NCBI GenBank assembly: GCA_030562195.1
Contig: JAUJPP010000005.1
Coordinates: forward strand, 5,328,826-5,392,825
Reading direction: 5' to 3'
Source of the DNA: Nipponacmea schrenckii
Taxonomy: Eukaryota; Mollusca; Gastropoda; Lottiidae
Length of the DNA: 64,000 nt
In this document: in pieces, positions 45,860 through 59,803 of the stretch
How the letters are laid out: each line of letters begins with the position of its first letter
How positions within the stretch are numbered: the stretch's first letter is position 1
Program-made: the position numbers and the translations under genes
Notes under the pieces: model-generated
Databases searched by the model: none
What the model saw: the letters and a program-made list of their open reading frames with translations, nothing else
Told to the model about the DNA's origin: nothing

Positions 45860-46888
45860 ATGGCCGACAAAGAACGACATCAATTCTCTCTGCCTCTTTC
45901 AAGAGTAAAAACAATCATGAAATCGTCTCCAGATGTAACCATAATCAGTCAAGAAGCTCTACAGATGACGGGGAAAGCAACAGTATGCATATTTCTCTGT
46001 TTCATAGAGTATCTTTGTTAGAAATTATCATTGTTTACTTAATTTATCAGACGAATTTTCTTTAAGGGGAGATAACTGATATGTGACTTCTTGGCTAAGA
46101 CCACATTGAATTTAGTTATTTGTTAAGGATTTTCTTTCTTTAAATTTTGAATTATATCCATTGAAAGTAAAAGATAATATTTAGAATACAATTGTACAAG
46201 AGAAAATTTAAAAAGACAGGTTGTTCAGCTCAAAATATAAGCCTATTCAATTTTTTTAATTTTTAATTTCAGGAACTCTTTATCCAAGCCTTAGCTAAAG
46301 TATCATTAGAAAGAAATAAAGATTCAGAAATAACATACAATGATTTAGCGGAAATTGTCAACAATGATGAAACTCTACAATTTTTACAAGGTATATAGTT
46401 AACACTATCCATTTTTCATCAAAGAGACTAGGCTTACATTTTTCCAAACACCTGATTGTACTTGTCTTTGTAGGAGTCTATTATAGTACTATACAAGTTT
46501 TATTAAGTGACATTTAATAACTGGATATATAGAATAAATAACTTCACACAATTATATGGATAATAATTACTTTAATAAATAAATGGACGCAAATATTTGG
46601 ATAACAATTACTATAATAAATAACTTGAGACGATTGATAAAGATTTCAAAACAATGTCAAAACATTGCAAGCTATCCATATTATTTTGTCTAATAACTTT
46701 TATTATGTGTTTTGCCATACTTTGAAGAAGATTTTTGATATTGACTTGTCTTGCTGGCTTAGATTTATATTTATCAAATTTTAATTTTTTTAATATTTGT
46801 ATTTGAAGATATCATTCCCAAGAAGATCAAAGTATCTGAATACTATGAGATTTTAAAAGAAGAAGAAGCAGAAACTGAGGAGTCTTGA
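45860..46888 (+). CDS. CHRAC1: CHRAC1 (CHRAC-15) histone-fold protein
   Basis: Three exons in phase, 45860-45982, 46273-46390 and 46809-46888, give 106 aa. Nearly the whole protein is an H2A/NF-YC-like histone fold: FSLPLSRVKTIMKSSPDVTI (helix 1), SQEALQMTGKATELFIQALA (helix 2), then YNDLAEIVNNDETLQFLQDI and IPKKIKVSEYYEILKEEE, which match vertebrate CHRAC1 block by block. It lacks the long acidic tail of the roughly 130-aa human protein, ending in a short EEEAETEES. Family role: pairs with POLE3 in the nucleus as the histone-fold dimer of the ISWI-containing CHRAC remodeller, aiding nucleosome sliding. The start is the first ATG, in good context (ATCATGG). Confidence 0.95.
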
Positions 46889-47136
46889 TTAAGGAAGTCT
46901 GTAAGGATTAATTATGATAAACAAATTGACTCTGTGGCACATAGTAATTTATCCAGGATGAATATGGTCATCAGTGAACACTCTATCTTGCTACATGCAT
47001 GTATAAAATGGAAGAACTTGGTGTTCATATATTTTTAACTATAACGAACTGTGACTGATACCTTGACATAATTTTGCATTTTTCTAATATCATAGAAATT
47101 TGTAAATGCATTTGTATATATATTCATATATTTCAT

Positions 47137-47142
47137 AATAAA
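47137..47142 (+). terminator. polyadenylation signal AATAAA (CHRAC1)
   Basis: AATAAA 249 bp after the CHRAC1 stop, followed by a GT/T-rich stretch (TGTGGTCTCATTTT). Confidence 0.65.
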
Positions 47143-47811
47143 ATGTGGTCTCATTTTCAAAGACATGTCTTGCCATCAAAAAGATCCCCAGTCTAACAAC
47201 ATAAGGTGCAGAAGAGTAGGATGTAAAACTCCTTTCATTTCATTTCCCTAGTCTAACAGAAGAGGACACCGTCCATCCATTTCATTGAAAAATTAAAATA
47301 GCTAAATAAAAAAATAAAAAAGGGAAAACAAAAGTAGGATGAATTTATTTACAAGAAATTTATGATGATTACAAAAATAAACACAAGAAGAAATTCAGTG
47401 CCCTTCTCACAAACAACTTATATTTTAAAAGACTTGGACACTGCCCTGATGAGGTTTTTGTATCTGAAACTTGTTAGGTTCATGAGGTGACTATAAGGAC
47501 ATGTTTGTTAAAAACCCATCTCTCAAACAACTTAGAATTTCATAAATTGGACAAGTTCAACATTGAACAACAATTCTGACCTGAGAAAGCCAATTGATTT
47601 TACTGACCTCTGTGTACTTTGACAAGTCTTACACAACAGTTGTGCCTTGCTGGAGTCTGACTAGGCCTTTGTATCATAAGAATGGTGTTTTTTATATATT
47701 ATTTCCCTGACTTCAGCCAAGGATTTGTGGGTTTTTATAAGTATTTAGTATAGCTTAATATCACAGAAATCTGAGTAAATAGTTATCACATAGTTGCTCT
47801 CTTCACTTGAG
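47143..47811. other. convergent intergenic region; no gene seen
   Basis: Includes a single SINE tail unit (47205-47250, GGTGCAGAAGAGTAGGATGT) and a hammerhead-like motif (47446-47470). The 3' UTR of the minus-strand gene at 47812 is expected here. Confidence 0.5.
47446..47470 (+). other. hammerhead-like core motif (box I and box II intact)
   Basis: CTGATGAGGTTTTTGTATCT then GAAAC. Both conserved boxes CTGATGA and GAAAC are present with a 13-base spacer whose stem II pairing is weak. Stems I and III are not obvious. Confidence 0.35.
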
Positions 47812-50646
47812 TTAAAATTCGTTCTCCAGATCAGCCAAAAGCCTTTGTTCTTCCAAATCATAAGCTGGTACTTTACTTAATCTTAAATGCGTAAGAAAAA
47901 AATAAAGAATTAGTTGTAGTCTGATAATTTTATACTTTAGATTAAATGAAGTTGCGCCCCTTAGACCATTTAACGATGTTATCAATTGCAGACGTCTTAT
48001 TGACAAAATATCGAAGCCCGCTAACTACAGTCATATCAAGAGATTATTGAGATTAAGGTATTTGTTTCTAAAATTTTAGCCCTTAAATAGTTTGTCATAC
48101 GTTCTGAGTTGTCCCAAAAATCAGAGGAAAGGCCTGCAGTACTCAAACGTCCCTGACTAAAGCCCCAAGAGCTCAACATTACAAAACGGCCTACCCTAAT
48201 AATAAGCTAATAATAAACATACCGTCTATTATAATCTGGCTTTTCTCTTTCCTTTTCGTAAATACCATACGAACTCTCCCTTCTATCACCTTTAGAACTA
48301 GAGCTGATATACCGAGGCGTTTCAAACTCTAAAACATAAATTAACATAAAATGAACCCCCTCGGTTTTAAGTAGGCCTAGTTATGTCCAATTATATACCC
48401 TGTTTTATTGACACAGGGGTTCGGAAAAGGTAAGCATACACTGCCTCTGCTGTGTCAGGACACCACCGCCCCTTTCCCAGTTCGACATAGTCAATAGTAA
48501 AGTAATATCGATTCGTTGCTTGTTGGAAAGTCGTTCCAAGTCACGTGCTGTGATCAAACAGAATTATTAAATATAACAGTGTATCATTATCATTATTGTA
48601 AAATTCCAAGCTACAATCTTCATCAACTGAATTCTTATGTCGGCTTCAAATTAGTAGGCTTGCTGATAGTCTAAGAATGATTTTTGTGGCGAACTCCAGG
48701 CAAAATGAAGTAATGGACAAGGGAGGGGGTGAAGTTGACGCCTCAGAATTATCATTTTACCCAAAGAGGGACCTACAGGCATTTCTTTCCTTGTGTGTAA
48801 GCTGTTACCTTTCAACCACCCTAAGCCTATGTCAGTGCCTCTGTTGAATAATAACATACTTTGTTTGTGTAACTTGTTACTTTTCAACCACCCTAATCTC
48901 TAAGCCTGTGTCAGTAGGCTACCTTTGTGGAATAATAACTTGTATTGTCATCTTTCAACCACCAAAGTCCCTGGCAAGTGCTTTCGATACAGTTTAACAT
49001 GTACATGTATAATGATAAGGATCATGCTTACCTTTTGCCGCCGATTCTTGTTTCGGATCCTGTAATGAAAACGGATAATAAATATGAAGAACTTTTAAGA
49101 CTAGCCTAAAGGTCGTGAAAAGTCTCGCTTATTGACAATATATTGTCTATTTTGTATTATGCATAAGTTGAAAATAAGGTTAGTAATTTGGAGACTTACG
49201 TAGTGTGAGTTGACTTGTCTAAATTTAGAGGCATCAAACCCACCATGATCATCATCGGAATCCTGCTGTAAATAAAAAAAAAAAAATATTTTTATATCGA
49301 CCAGTGTTTTCTAGTTGTATTTTCTAATATAGTTGCAACAGATTGCCCAAACGTAGTGCTTTCGGGGATATATACTAGGGATTCTGAAAGTTGTATTTTC
49401 TAACTTAAACTGCAACAAATTGTCGAAACGTAGTATTAAAGAAGTGTGTACTAGTATTTGACCCATAATTATTATCTCGTGTTATATATTTGCTCTGCGC
49501 TTCTTATTGTAATATAATCGCATATACTGTAATTTTTAACGATTGAGTCCTAAATAAGTCCCATATCCTATTTGTGCCAATCTCTATATACGTCTCAAAA
49601 AAATATATTAATTGAAACTGTAAGGCGAGGCAATAGACATTTTAAGACATATTTGATACAAAACATTAGGCATCGGGTTTGTAAACTGGGCAGCCCTTTT
49701 ATAGAGTCCGCAAAGTTAATGGTTGTTTGGTTCAAATCAGTATCAGCAGTGTTTTTATCATTATAAGGACTACGTGTTTTTTTATATATAATTAGATCTA
49801 AAAATCCATTAGACAAAACCACAGTGTTATATCGTCTCATTATTATAATCTGTTGTCCGACGTTAATTACTTATTTACTTTCATTAAAACATTGGATTTA
49901 TCATGTCCATCTAATTGAAGGTGTGGGGCTGTGGCTGTCCTAGGGGCAAGAGATTCCCAGGGTGGGGTGTTGAGCAGAAAAGAGGGGGGGGTATACTTAG
50001 AAATAAGCAGTCGATCCATGTGGCCCCATCTTTCAGTGAATGTGGATAATGAAGAATTGAAAGGTGTTTGGGGGTTTGCAGCTGTCGGGGGATCTTTAAC
50101 GAGACCTCGAGGTTAGGGTCGGGATGTAAAACTCACCAAATCGTCCTCCCAGTCATCAGGATTTCTATAAATAGTTTTCTGACGGATTAACACATCCCGA
50201 TCCACTGTATAATGTTCACGTGTGTGTTTTTGCGCGTACGTTTCCGGATACGCATTTTCCGGACGACTGTTTGCACGTCCGTGGGATGTACGGGGACGAG
50301 CGGGTATCGGTTCTTCGTTGTTTGTGTGCGTTGAATTTGATTTCGCTGCATGTGATACTGTCTCTTTGATAAACTCATCTATATCATCTTCGAAATCTGA
50401 ATCCGTATTCCAGTCCGAATCTTTGGATATTTTCGACTTTTTCGGCGATTTGTTCTTCTCCGAGGTGATATCACTAGCGTTCGATTTCGTTTTCACAGGC
50501 GACTCCGATAAATTTTGCTGCACGTTTCCTTTGCCCTTATCAGGCGACTTATTGTTTACGTTGGTAACCGCTCCATTATCTTTCTCAGGTGATTTGACAG
50601 TGGATTTCTGCGGCACTGGTTTAGGTTTACTGGTTCCAGATCCCAT
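47812..50646 (-). CDS. unrecognised 259-aa protein with MGxGxS N-myristoylation motif
   Basis: Five minus-strand exons close in phase to 780 nt: 50137-50646, 49200-49265, 49032-49059, 48223-48328, 47812-47881. It starts MGSGTSKPKPVPQKS: glycine at 2 and serine at 6 fit the N-myristoyltransferase consensus, with basic residues after it that would favour membrane binding. The next 90 residues are a Lys/Ser/Pro-rich disordered region with four SP-K motifs (KSPEK, KSPDK, ESPVK, KSPKK). Then come acidic DSDFEDDIDEFIKE, YRNPDDWEDDLQDSDDDHGG, FDASKFRQVNSHY and, after EFETPRYISSSSKGDRRE, a C-terminal helix (KVPAYDLEEQRLLADLENEF). No known domain is recognised. The conserved-looking parts are the FDASKF and PAYDLEEQRLLADLE blocks. 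Localisation at a membrane is inferred from the motif alone. Confidence 0.85.
49305..49445. repeat. two-copy imperfect duplication
   Basis: Two roughly 75-bp copies sharing TTGTATTTTCTAA, TGCAACAGATTG and AAACGTAGT, in the first intron of the 259-aa gene. Confidence 0.6.
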
Positions 50647-52553
50647 ATCCGAAACACCGATCGTTAGATCACTGAGTTACAAAATCCAACTTAATTAGTA
50701 AAAACTGTCGATCATTTTAGAGGTGGTTAACAATGTGTTCTATCATTCAGTCTATCGCACGACTGGATTATCTCGACACACACAGTCACAGTTGTAATGT
50801 TCCGAAAACACCTCTACCACGAAGGAGTTGCCAATGGTTTAAATCTATGACGTCCACGCTTTGTTTGATTTATCCAACGCTATATTTCACTAAGTTTTCA
50901 AATCCAACGCCACATTGGTTAATTCAAGTTGCAGATGCAATTCAATTCAAAACAAAAAACAAAATGTCGGTGATTATTAACGATCAAGACGAAAGCAGAC
51001 GATCAGTGTGTTGGAGGTGAGTTGTAGTTTGTATATAACTGTTTACCTGACTACGTCATTATCGCAATTAACGGTGTGGTCTTAAACACGACTAAACATG
51101 CCAAAATATCATATGTACCATTAACTTATATTGAATATATTTGACAATTTGGCATGTTTGGTCGCTGTATGGAAGTAATAAGCGGGTTATGTGTATATAT
51201 ATATCTATAAATCTTGTTATATTAGCTAATCGATTTTTGTCAATGAATGGGTGATTTCATTTGGAACAAGTGGGGTGGGGGAAGGGACGAGAATTACAAA
51301 TTTGTATTTCTTATGACGTATGATTGATCAAGTTTGGAAAAAACTACCATATTTTAAACCCCCCAAAATACTCACTAATTTTGAGCCAGGAGTTAAATTT
51401 GATAATTGGAAATCGTTATACGATTGGAATACAAATATCCACCTAAAATTCCCTGTAGAATTCCCTAAATTGAATGATTCAAAATTTGATAATCTAAAGT
51501 CGTTTACGATTAATAATAACATTAAATTGAGAAATAATTAAAGAATATGACCAAGGAGTGTGTGTTACATTTTATATAGTTTAAAAGCTATATTAAGAAC
51601 CTGCCGGACGTGTCTGACATGTTTTATTTGGTGTCCGAAAATTGCTATTTCATCAATGGCACGACAATGAATCCGGTTTGATCCTTAATAATTATCTTTT
51701 CGGGTACTGTTCCCTCTCACTTTCATTTATTTCATATTTGAATATCAGTCTCCGACCAATCCTAAATCCATGGCAAGTGCTTTCGAGACAAAGCGCTCTG
51801 TCGTTTAATAACTTTTAACCCAAGTTGTTCCTTATTAAGGGGAGTGGTAAATATCCCTTGTCTAAAGTATAAAAGACACAAATTCCTTCTGATATAAACG
51901 GCCATGGCTTTCATTGAGCCAAGTTCACGAAAGGTCAAATTTTTATGCCAAATCTTGTTTTACAACTGCTCGTAATAATTCGGCTCGCCCTTTTTTATTA
52001 TATAAACATATATAAATACTCAATAATGCGATAAACTGCGTATTAAATCTGTGGTTATATGACAATAAACATACAATAAGTAGGCTAAATCCGTTTGTAT
52101 AACATTTTATTGTCCTGTTTATTCTGTATTATTATGTTATGAATTATATTACATTATTGATAATAATAACGCGGACTAAACAAGTACACGTATAATAATG
52201 CGCTTTAGAGAGTTCACACGCTCCTAAGCTTTATTATTTCTAAAATTAAGCTCCATTTTCAAGACTGGCTATAAATTTAGTGAGGATTACCTCTCTTAAG
52301 CGCATTAAACTGTGTTCGAAATGAAATTAATGGAGTTTTACGCCCGGCTGCAACTAATGGGCTAATGAAATGGCAATGCCAGGAAAGCGAAATTAGCTTA
52401 TTCGTAACCAACTGTCGAGTTTTAAGCGACGTTTCGACGTGTTCCCTTAAATTATTAAAATAATGGATTATTTGTAGTCTGTAGCATTTTTAATCTTCAA
52501 AGAATTATCTCCCCTTATATCTCGCCGCCAGGTGGGGGAACCACGTGTTCAGT
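50647..52553. other. divergent intergenic region; small unproven ORFs only
   Basis: Separates the 259-aa gene (minus) from RPLP0 (plus). A frame at 50964-51017 (ATGTCGGTG... then GAG before GTGAGT) could be a first coding exon of a plus-strand transcript, but I find no next exon. A 74-codon frame at 51320-51541 lacks any family likeness. SINE remains lie at 52318-52440 (ATTAATGGAGTTTTACGCCC, CAACTGTCGAGTTTTAAGCG). Confidence 0.5.
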
Positions 52554-52577
52554 CTTTTTCTTACGACATTTTATTTG
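52554..52577 (+). promoter_or_regulatory. RPLP0 leader exon with 5'TOP start
   Basis: CTTTTTCTTACGACATTTTA followed by TTTG and a GTGAGC donor. Ribosomal-protein transcripts begin with C plus a pyrimidine run (5'TOP), used for mTOR-dependent translation control; this is the only such site with a donor before the TCTCTTACAG acceptor at 53028. The coding start is in the next exon. Confidence 0.65.
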
Positions 52578-53072
52578 GTGAGCACGCTTGATAATCGCTC
52601 TGAAAAACTTCAAATATTGTCCATTTATATCGATAAAATCCCAATATTGAAGAGTACTATAATAGATCACAACTTTTAGATACCGATCAAACGCCCAATT
52701 GCCCTTTTAGACACGATCGATCGCTTTATTTCGTCGCATTATGTACACAATTGTGTCTTAGTTTTCCCAACCCCAAACCGTTAAAGCCCGATCACGTCTA
52801 CAAAGTTAATTGCACCCCTAATAAACTCGTTGCAAAGCTTTTACAGTATGAATAGATGTTTATCGTGGCCCCGTTTTTAAAAATTTTGAATAATGAGAGA
52901 GGGTAGGACCTAATAAATATGTTGCATACTATATTGCTGGGTTAGGCATAGGTCTAACTCTTAAGGGGGAAGCAGGGTGATACAAGTGTGAGAATGCCCC
53001 ACCTTAATTGAATTGATCTCTCTTACAGGTTTATCTTTAAAAAGCTCAAGAGGCTATCCCTGATTCACCAAG

Positions 53073-56012
<2,940 letters not shown>

Positions 56013-56089
56013 ACAGTTGACCAACTTAGACAATCCTACAATATTTACAAGCCGGAGTTCACGTGCTCTACATGGCTGTAAATTCTATC

Positions 56090-56095
56090 AATAAA
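56090..56095 (+). terminator. polyadenylation signal AATAAA (RPLP0)
   Basis: AATAAA 78 bp after the stop; compact 3' UTR typical of ribosomal-protein genes. Confidence 0.85.
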
Positions 56096-56099
56096 AAAT

Positions 56100-58434
56100 T
56101 GTCTTGAAATTTGACTTTTGTTTTCTTGAGATAAATAATCAGAGGTTGAAAAGACATTCGTCGCTGATGGTGTAAGCAATGTTCCTTGTGATTTACCTTA
56201 TGTTCTGTGGTGTTTGCAATGTCCCTCGTGGTGTTCCTATTTCCTTTGGGTTAGTGTTCCTAATACATGTACCCCTAATGATGGTGTTCTCTTTTTGATG
56301 AGAATGCCAGTTGATATCAACTTTTGCCAGGTTTTCACTGGGGTCAAGTGAGACCGGGATTGGAAAAAAGTAAATAAAGGCCCCTTTGTGTTGGCACACA
56401 TATACTAAAGCCCTTTATTATATGATACTCCTATGTACCTGCACGTCTGACCAGATACGTCATGTGACATGTATATGAAATTGGGTGAAAAAGTAAGCCT
56501 TTAAAATGACTATACACGTTATATTTGCTATTCATTCTATCCATTGATTCATATCTCTTATAATAACTACCTTTGTCTATTACACGACCAACTTTATATT
56601 GACACACTGTCGCATTAAACTACTCAATGTAACGAGCGTCCTTAGAAACCCATACTACTGAGTTTAGGCGACTCGTCGTGTACTCAGTATAGACAGTCTT
56701 AGGGATGTTTATTGATTAATGGTGATGACAACGAAGAGTAAAAGCGAAAGAGGAGAATGATGTGTACATTCTTTTGCAGCAAACTGCAGAGCATGGTCTG
56801 AAACCATCTGATACGTAAACATTTGATAGGGTCATGCTAGAACACTTACGCCATTGCCAAAGTTCTGTAGTTTCTGAATTAGTCCCTCCCCACCAAACTA
56901 GGGAATTAGGCGTAGTCCCTACCCCCCCCCCCTTTTTAAGGAATTCGGCGTTTTGTTTTGTTTACATGCAGCTTAGTGTACTTGTCATCTTCAATCATAC
57001 GAGCTTTGATAATCTAAGGCCTAAATAAGTCGCCACAACGCACCACCTTTACCGTTATAATAGATAAGATCCAGTCGGCAATGAACGACTGAATGGTATA
57101 TTATACATGATTCCTGTCATGTATTGACGATATACTTGTTATCGTTATCTACTTATCAAGATTAGACCAGCTTTAAGGTAATACACGTATATTCTTTAAT
57201 TTATCTGTTTTAAAACTTTAAAATTGAGTACTGCGGACATCGTGGTAGACAATGGCGTTTCTATGAGGTTCATAAAGGAGGGAGGGGTGGGGCTGCCTCT
57301 AAAAAAAATCCTTAGCCCTTCAGTATATGAAATTTGATCATTGAACGTCTAAATGCCGTGTCCTGGAGTTTTGAGAATATGATCCTTACCCCCAGCCAAT
57401 CCCCACCCCTAATGACTAGGGATGCATATAGAGCACCACACCCTTTAACTATCTATCGGGGCCTTTTAAACTGTAATGACATGCAGTATTATCGATCTAA
57501 TCCAGTGTTATCAATAAATAGCGTAATAAATTATTCAATGTTACAAATCGATTTATCACCCTTGGTTTTATAACATAACAGTCTATACGTAATATGTATT
57601 TCTATATACCGGGGTAATGTTCTTGTCTCTTCTGGTTCAGTTTGTAATGAGGTAAGGTACTTTAATATAGGCTAGTCAATATGAAGAATGAATTTCATAG
57701 ATGTATTATTGTCATCTTTCAGTCATCTTCCATACCAAAGCTACACATAACTTAGTCTAGGGTCCTCGGGTCTGGAGGGGGTGGGTCTCACAGTCGACGA
57801 GGGATTTGAAGGTTGGTAGTAGGTTTAGTTTTGAGGGAAGTTGGTTGCGCACCCCCCCCCCCCCCTTTCCAGTCATATTGCCTATTATGTATCCCTCCCA
57901 CGGATAGTCCGAAATGTCTCACTATGTCCCTCGATAACAAAATTTGAAAGAGTGGGGGGGGGGGCATCCTCTTTTCTGAATAATGGGGACTGGAGAGAGT
58001 CGTCGCTCCGAAGGATGTTGGCAATTTCTTACTCTGTCACCGTGATGTCTGATCACTTCCAAAAGTTCCCTTGAATCCAATTTCAACCATTCGTGACAAA
58101 CAGCAGACATTGCGACTCTTCATATTTATTCAACAACTTTTATGATTCACTGTCCAATTGTTCTTACAGGCATTCACACCTACTTCATTGTCGTGTTGAC
58201 ATTGTTATTTCGCTGTTTGACGTTTTGCATTAATTCACAATGGTCGTTATTCACGACCTTACATATACCTGATCTTTTTATTGAATCATTTGTATCGATT
58301 TTCTTTCCAGAACAAAGGTATAACGAGAATATTATTCACATTCCTGGTTAATCGGGTATGTAGAGTCTCGATTACCTACCAAAGAGATATTATTATGTAG
58401 AAAATTGTCAGTAGAGTTAGCAACCAATCTCAAA
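56100..58434. other. intergenic region; no gene seen
   Basis: Holds long poly-C/poly-G tracts (56925-56936, 57850-57865, 57953-57963) but no exon that I can support. At 57840-57990 a C tract next to CTTTCCAGTC and, later, a G tract and GGGGACTGGAG are loosely inverted relative to each other. Confidence 0.5.
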
Positions 58435-59430
58435 ATGGCGTCATCGTTCCTCGGACCAGAGTCACCAAGACCTTATTCTGTGATCTCGGAAAGTTACGAA
58501 CCGTGGTTCAATATTCCGAGATTTTCCGGAGATGATGAATTCAGTTTCGGAGAAATTTACGAAGAGAAGATGCGAGAGTTCCTGTACAAATATTTGGACA
58601 TTGGCACGACAGACAAAGTGTGCTACGTGGGAGAATTTCGTGACAGCATCGTGGACATTCTTCAAGAAAAATTTTGTCTTCTGACTCCCGTCACTATGGT
58701 GACACCCGCTCATTTCCATTACGCAAAGACTTCCTGTAACAGGTATCTACCAATCAGAATTAAGAATGTGGGTGCTGAGGAGTACTTCCGGAAGTTGTCG
58801 GAGCAACCCGACGATAAACGGATTCTTTTCGATAAGATTATTTTAAAAGACACTGCGCATTATTTGGAAGAACCACAAGACGTGTATAAAAACATTATTA
58901 AGTGTTTGACACAAAAGGGTCTGCTGTTGATTATTGACCGTCCCACACCGTTAAACACTCTCCCCATCTCTCAACTAGCACGTCAGCGGTTCGAGGACTA
59001 CGAGTCACCGTACATGCGCATTCTGAAAGATCTTCAGGACAGCCATCTTGTTGCTGAGTGGGAAATCGAGACGGTGCCGATTGTTATTCAGAAGAAAAAA
59101 TGGTACAAGCTGCTGAAAGGCAAATACCCTCCACGTTTCCAAGCCTTGAGTAACGGCGAGGTGTTATCCAGCGTTCGTGAATTATCGGAGGGCGTTATGA
59201 AGTATCATGAACCCATCGTTCAATTTTCAGATCGTCTGCTTTTCATTACCGCCTGTTCGCCGAGAAACCCCCTCGTTTACCCAAACATACAAAGATACAG
59301 CAGAAATGATTACATGCCGTTTCCGGGGCTACAACGGAAGTTTGAACTGGAGGTGACCCCTGACCTTGAACAATACATCAAACCCAAAGAAACGAAAAGA
59401 TCAGAAAACAAAATGGACAGACGTCGTTGA
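58435..59430 (+). CDS. intronless class I methyltransferase-like protein (degenerate SAM motif)
   Basis: A 331-aa uninterrupted frame from the ATG at 58435 (context CAAAATGG) to TGA at 59430. Its G+C and codon use are clearly higher than the flanks. The N-terminal half looks like a Rossmann methyltransferase: a helix (YEEKMREFLYKYLDI), strand 1 plus loop (DKVCYVGEFRDSIVDILQEK), strand 4 with following helix (FDKIILKDTAHYLEEPQDVY, KNIIKCLTQKGLLLIIDRP), as in 'HHLxxPxxxL' ubiE/METTL-like folds. The motif I loop reads VGEFRDS, lacking the glycines (GxGxG) that normally hold SAM. The C-terminal third (YKLLKGKYPPRFQAL to the basic KMDRRR end) is not recognised. The absence of introns contrasts with every neighbour, which suggests retroposition or an unusual lineage. 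Function unknown; methyltransferase likeness is inferred from secondary-structure pattern. Confidence 0.85.
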   Translation: MASSFLGPESPRPYSVISESYEPWFNIPRFSGDDEFSFGEIYEEKMREFLYKYLDIGTTDKVCYVGEFRDSIVDILQEKFCLLTPVTMVTPAHFHYAKTSCNRYLPIRIKNVGAEEYFRKLSEQPDDKRILFDKIILKDTAHYLEEPQDVYKNIIKCLTQKGLLLIIDRPTPLNTLPISQLARQRFEDYESPYMRILKDLQDSHLVAEWEIETVPIVIQKKKWYKLLKGKYPPRFQALSNGEVLSSVRELSEGVMKYHEPIVQFSDRLLFITACSPRNPLVYPNIQRYSRNDYMPFPGLQRKFELEVTPDLEQYIKPKETKRSENKMDRRR

Positions 59431-59797
59431 AGATTTCAATCAGCATTTTATGTAGGTAGTGTAGTAGGTAGAGGATCTTTAAAGGAACGATAACTCTGTG
59501 GAATAAACACGTGACATTCACATCGTGAAACGTCGTAGCTAAGAGTCAAATGTGGGCTTTTGGGCGTTGGTGATTCCTTCAGGTGCGCTGCTAGTTCAGT
59601 GCGTAGTTTGTAAGATTTGAAACGAAAGGAATGCCTACTTCAAAATCGGGTAGAGGCAAGAGGACGTAAATCTGAACTTCACTTAAGATGGGGTTAATTT
59701 AAGTACAGATTAAGTGCTACAGGTGTAAGAATGAAGAAAAGCGATCTAAAAATGTGTATCAAATGAAATATGTCTCTTGTTAAATATTGTTCATAAT

Positions 59798-59803
59798 AAT
59801 AAA
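59798..59803 (+). terminator. polyadenylation signal AATAAA
   Basis: AATAAA 368 bp after the stop of the methyltransferase-like gene, in TAATAATAAAATCC, with a T-rich stretch after it. Confidence 0.6.

Noticed and set aside
51320..51541. 74-codon frame (MIDQVWKKLPYFKPP...) possibly a small gene
   Set aside because: No recognisable family, no splice partner, no upstream signals; it could be chance in AT-rich DNA, so not called.
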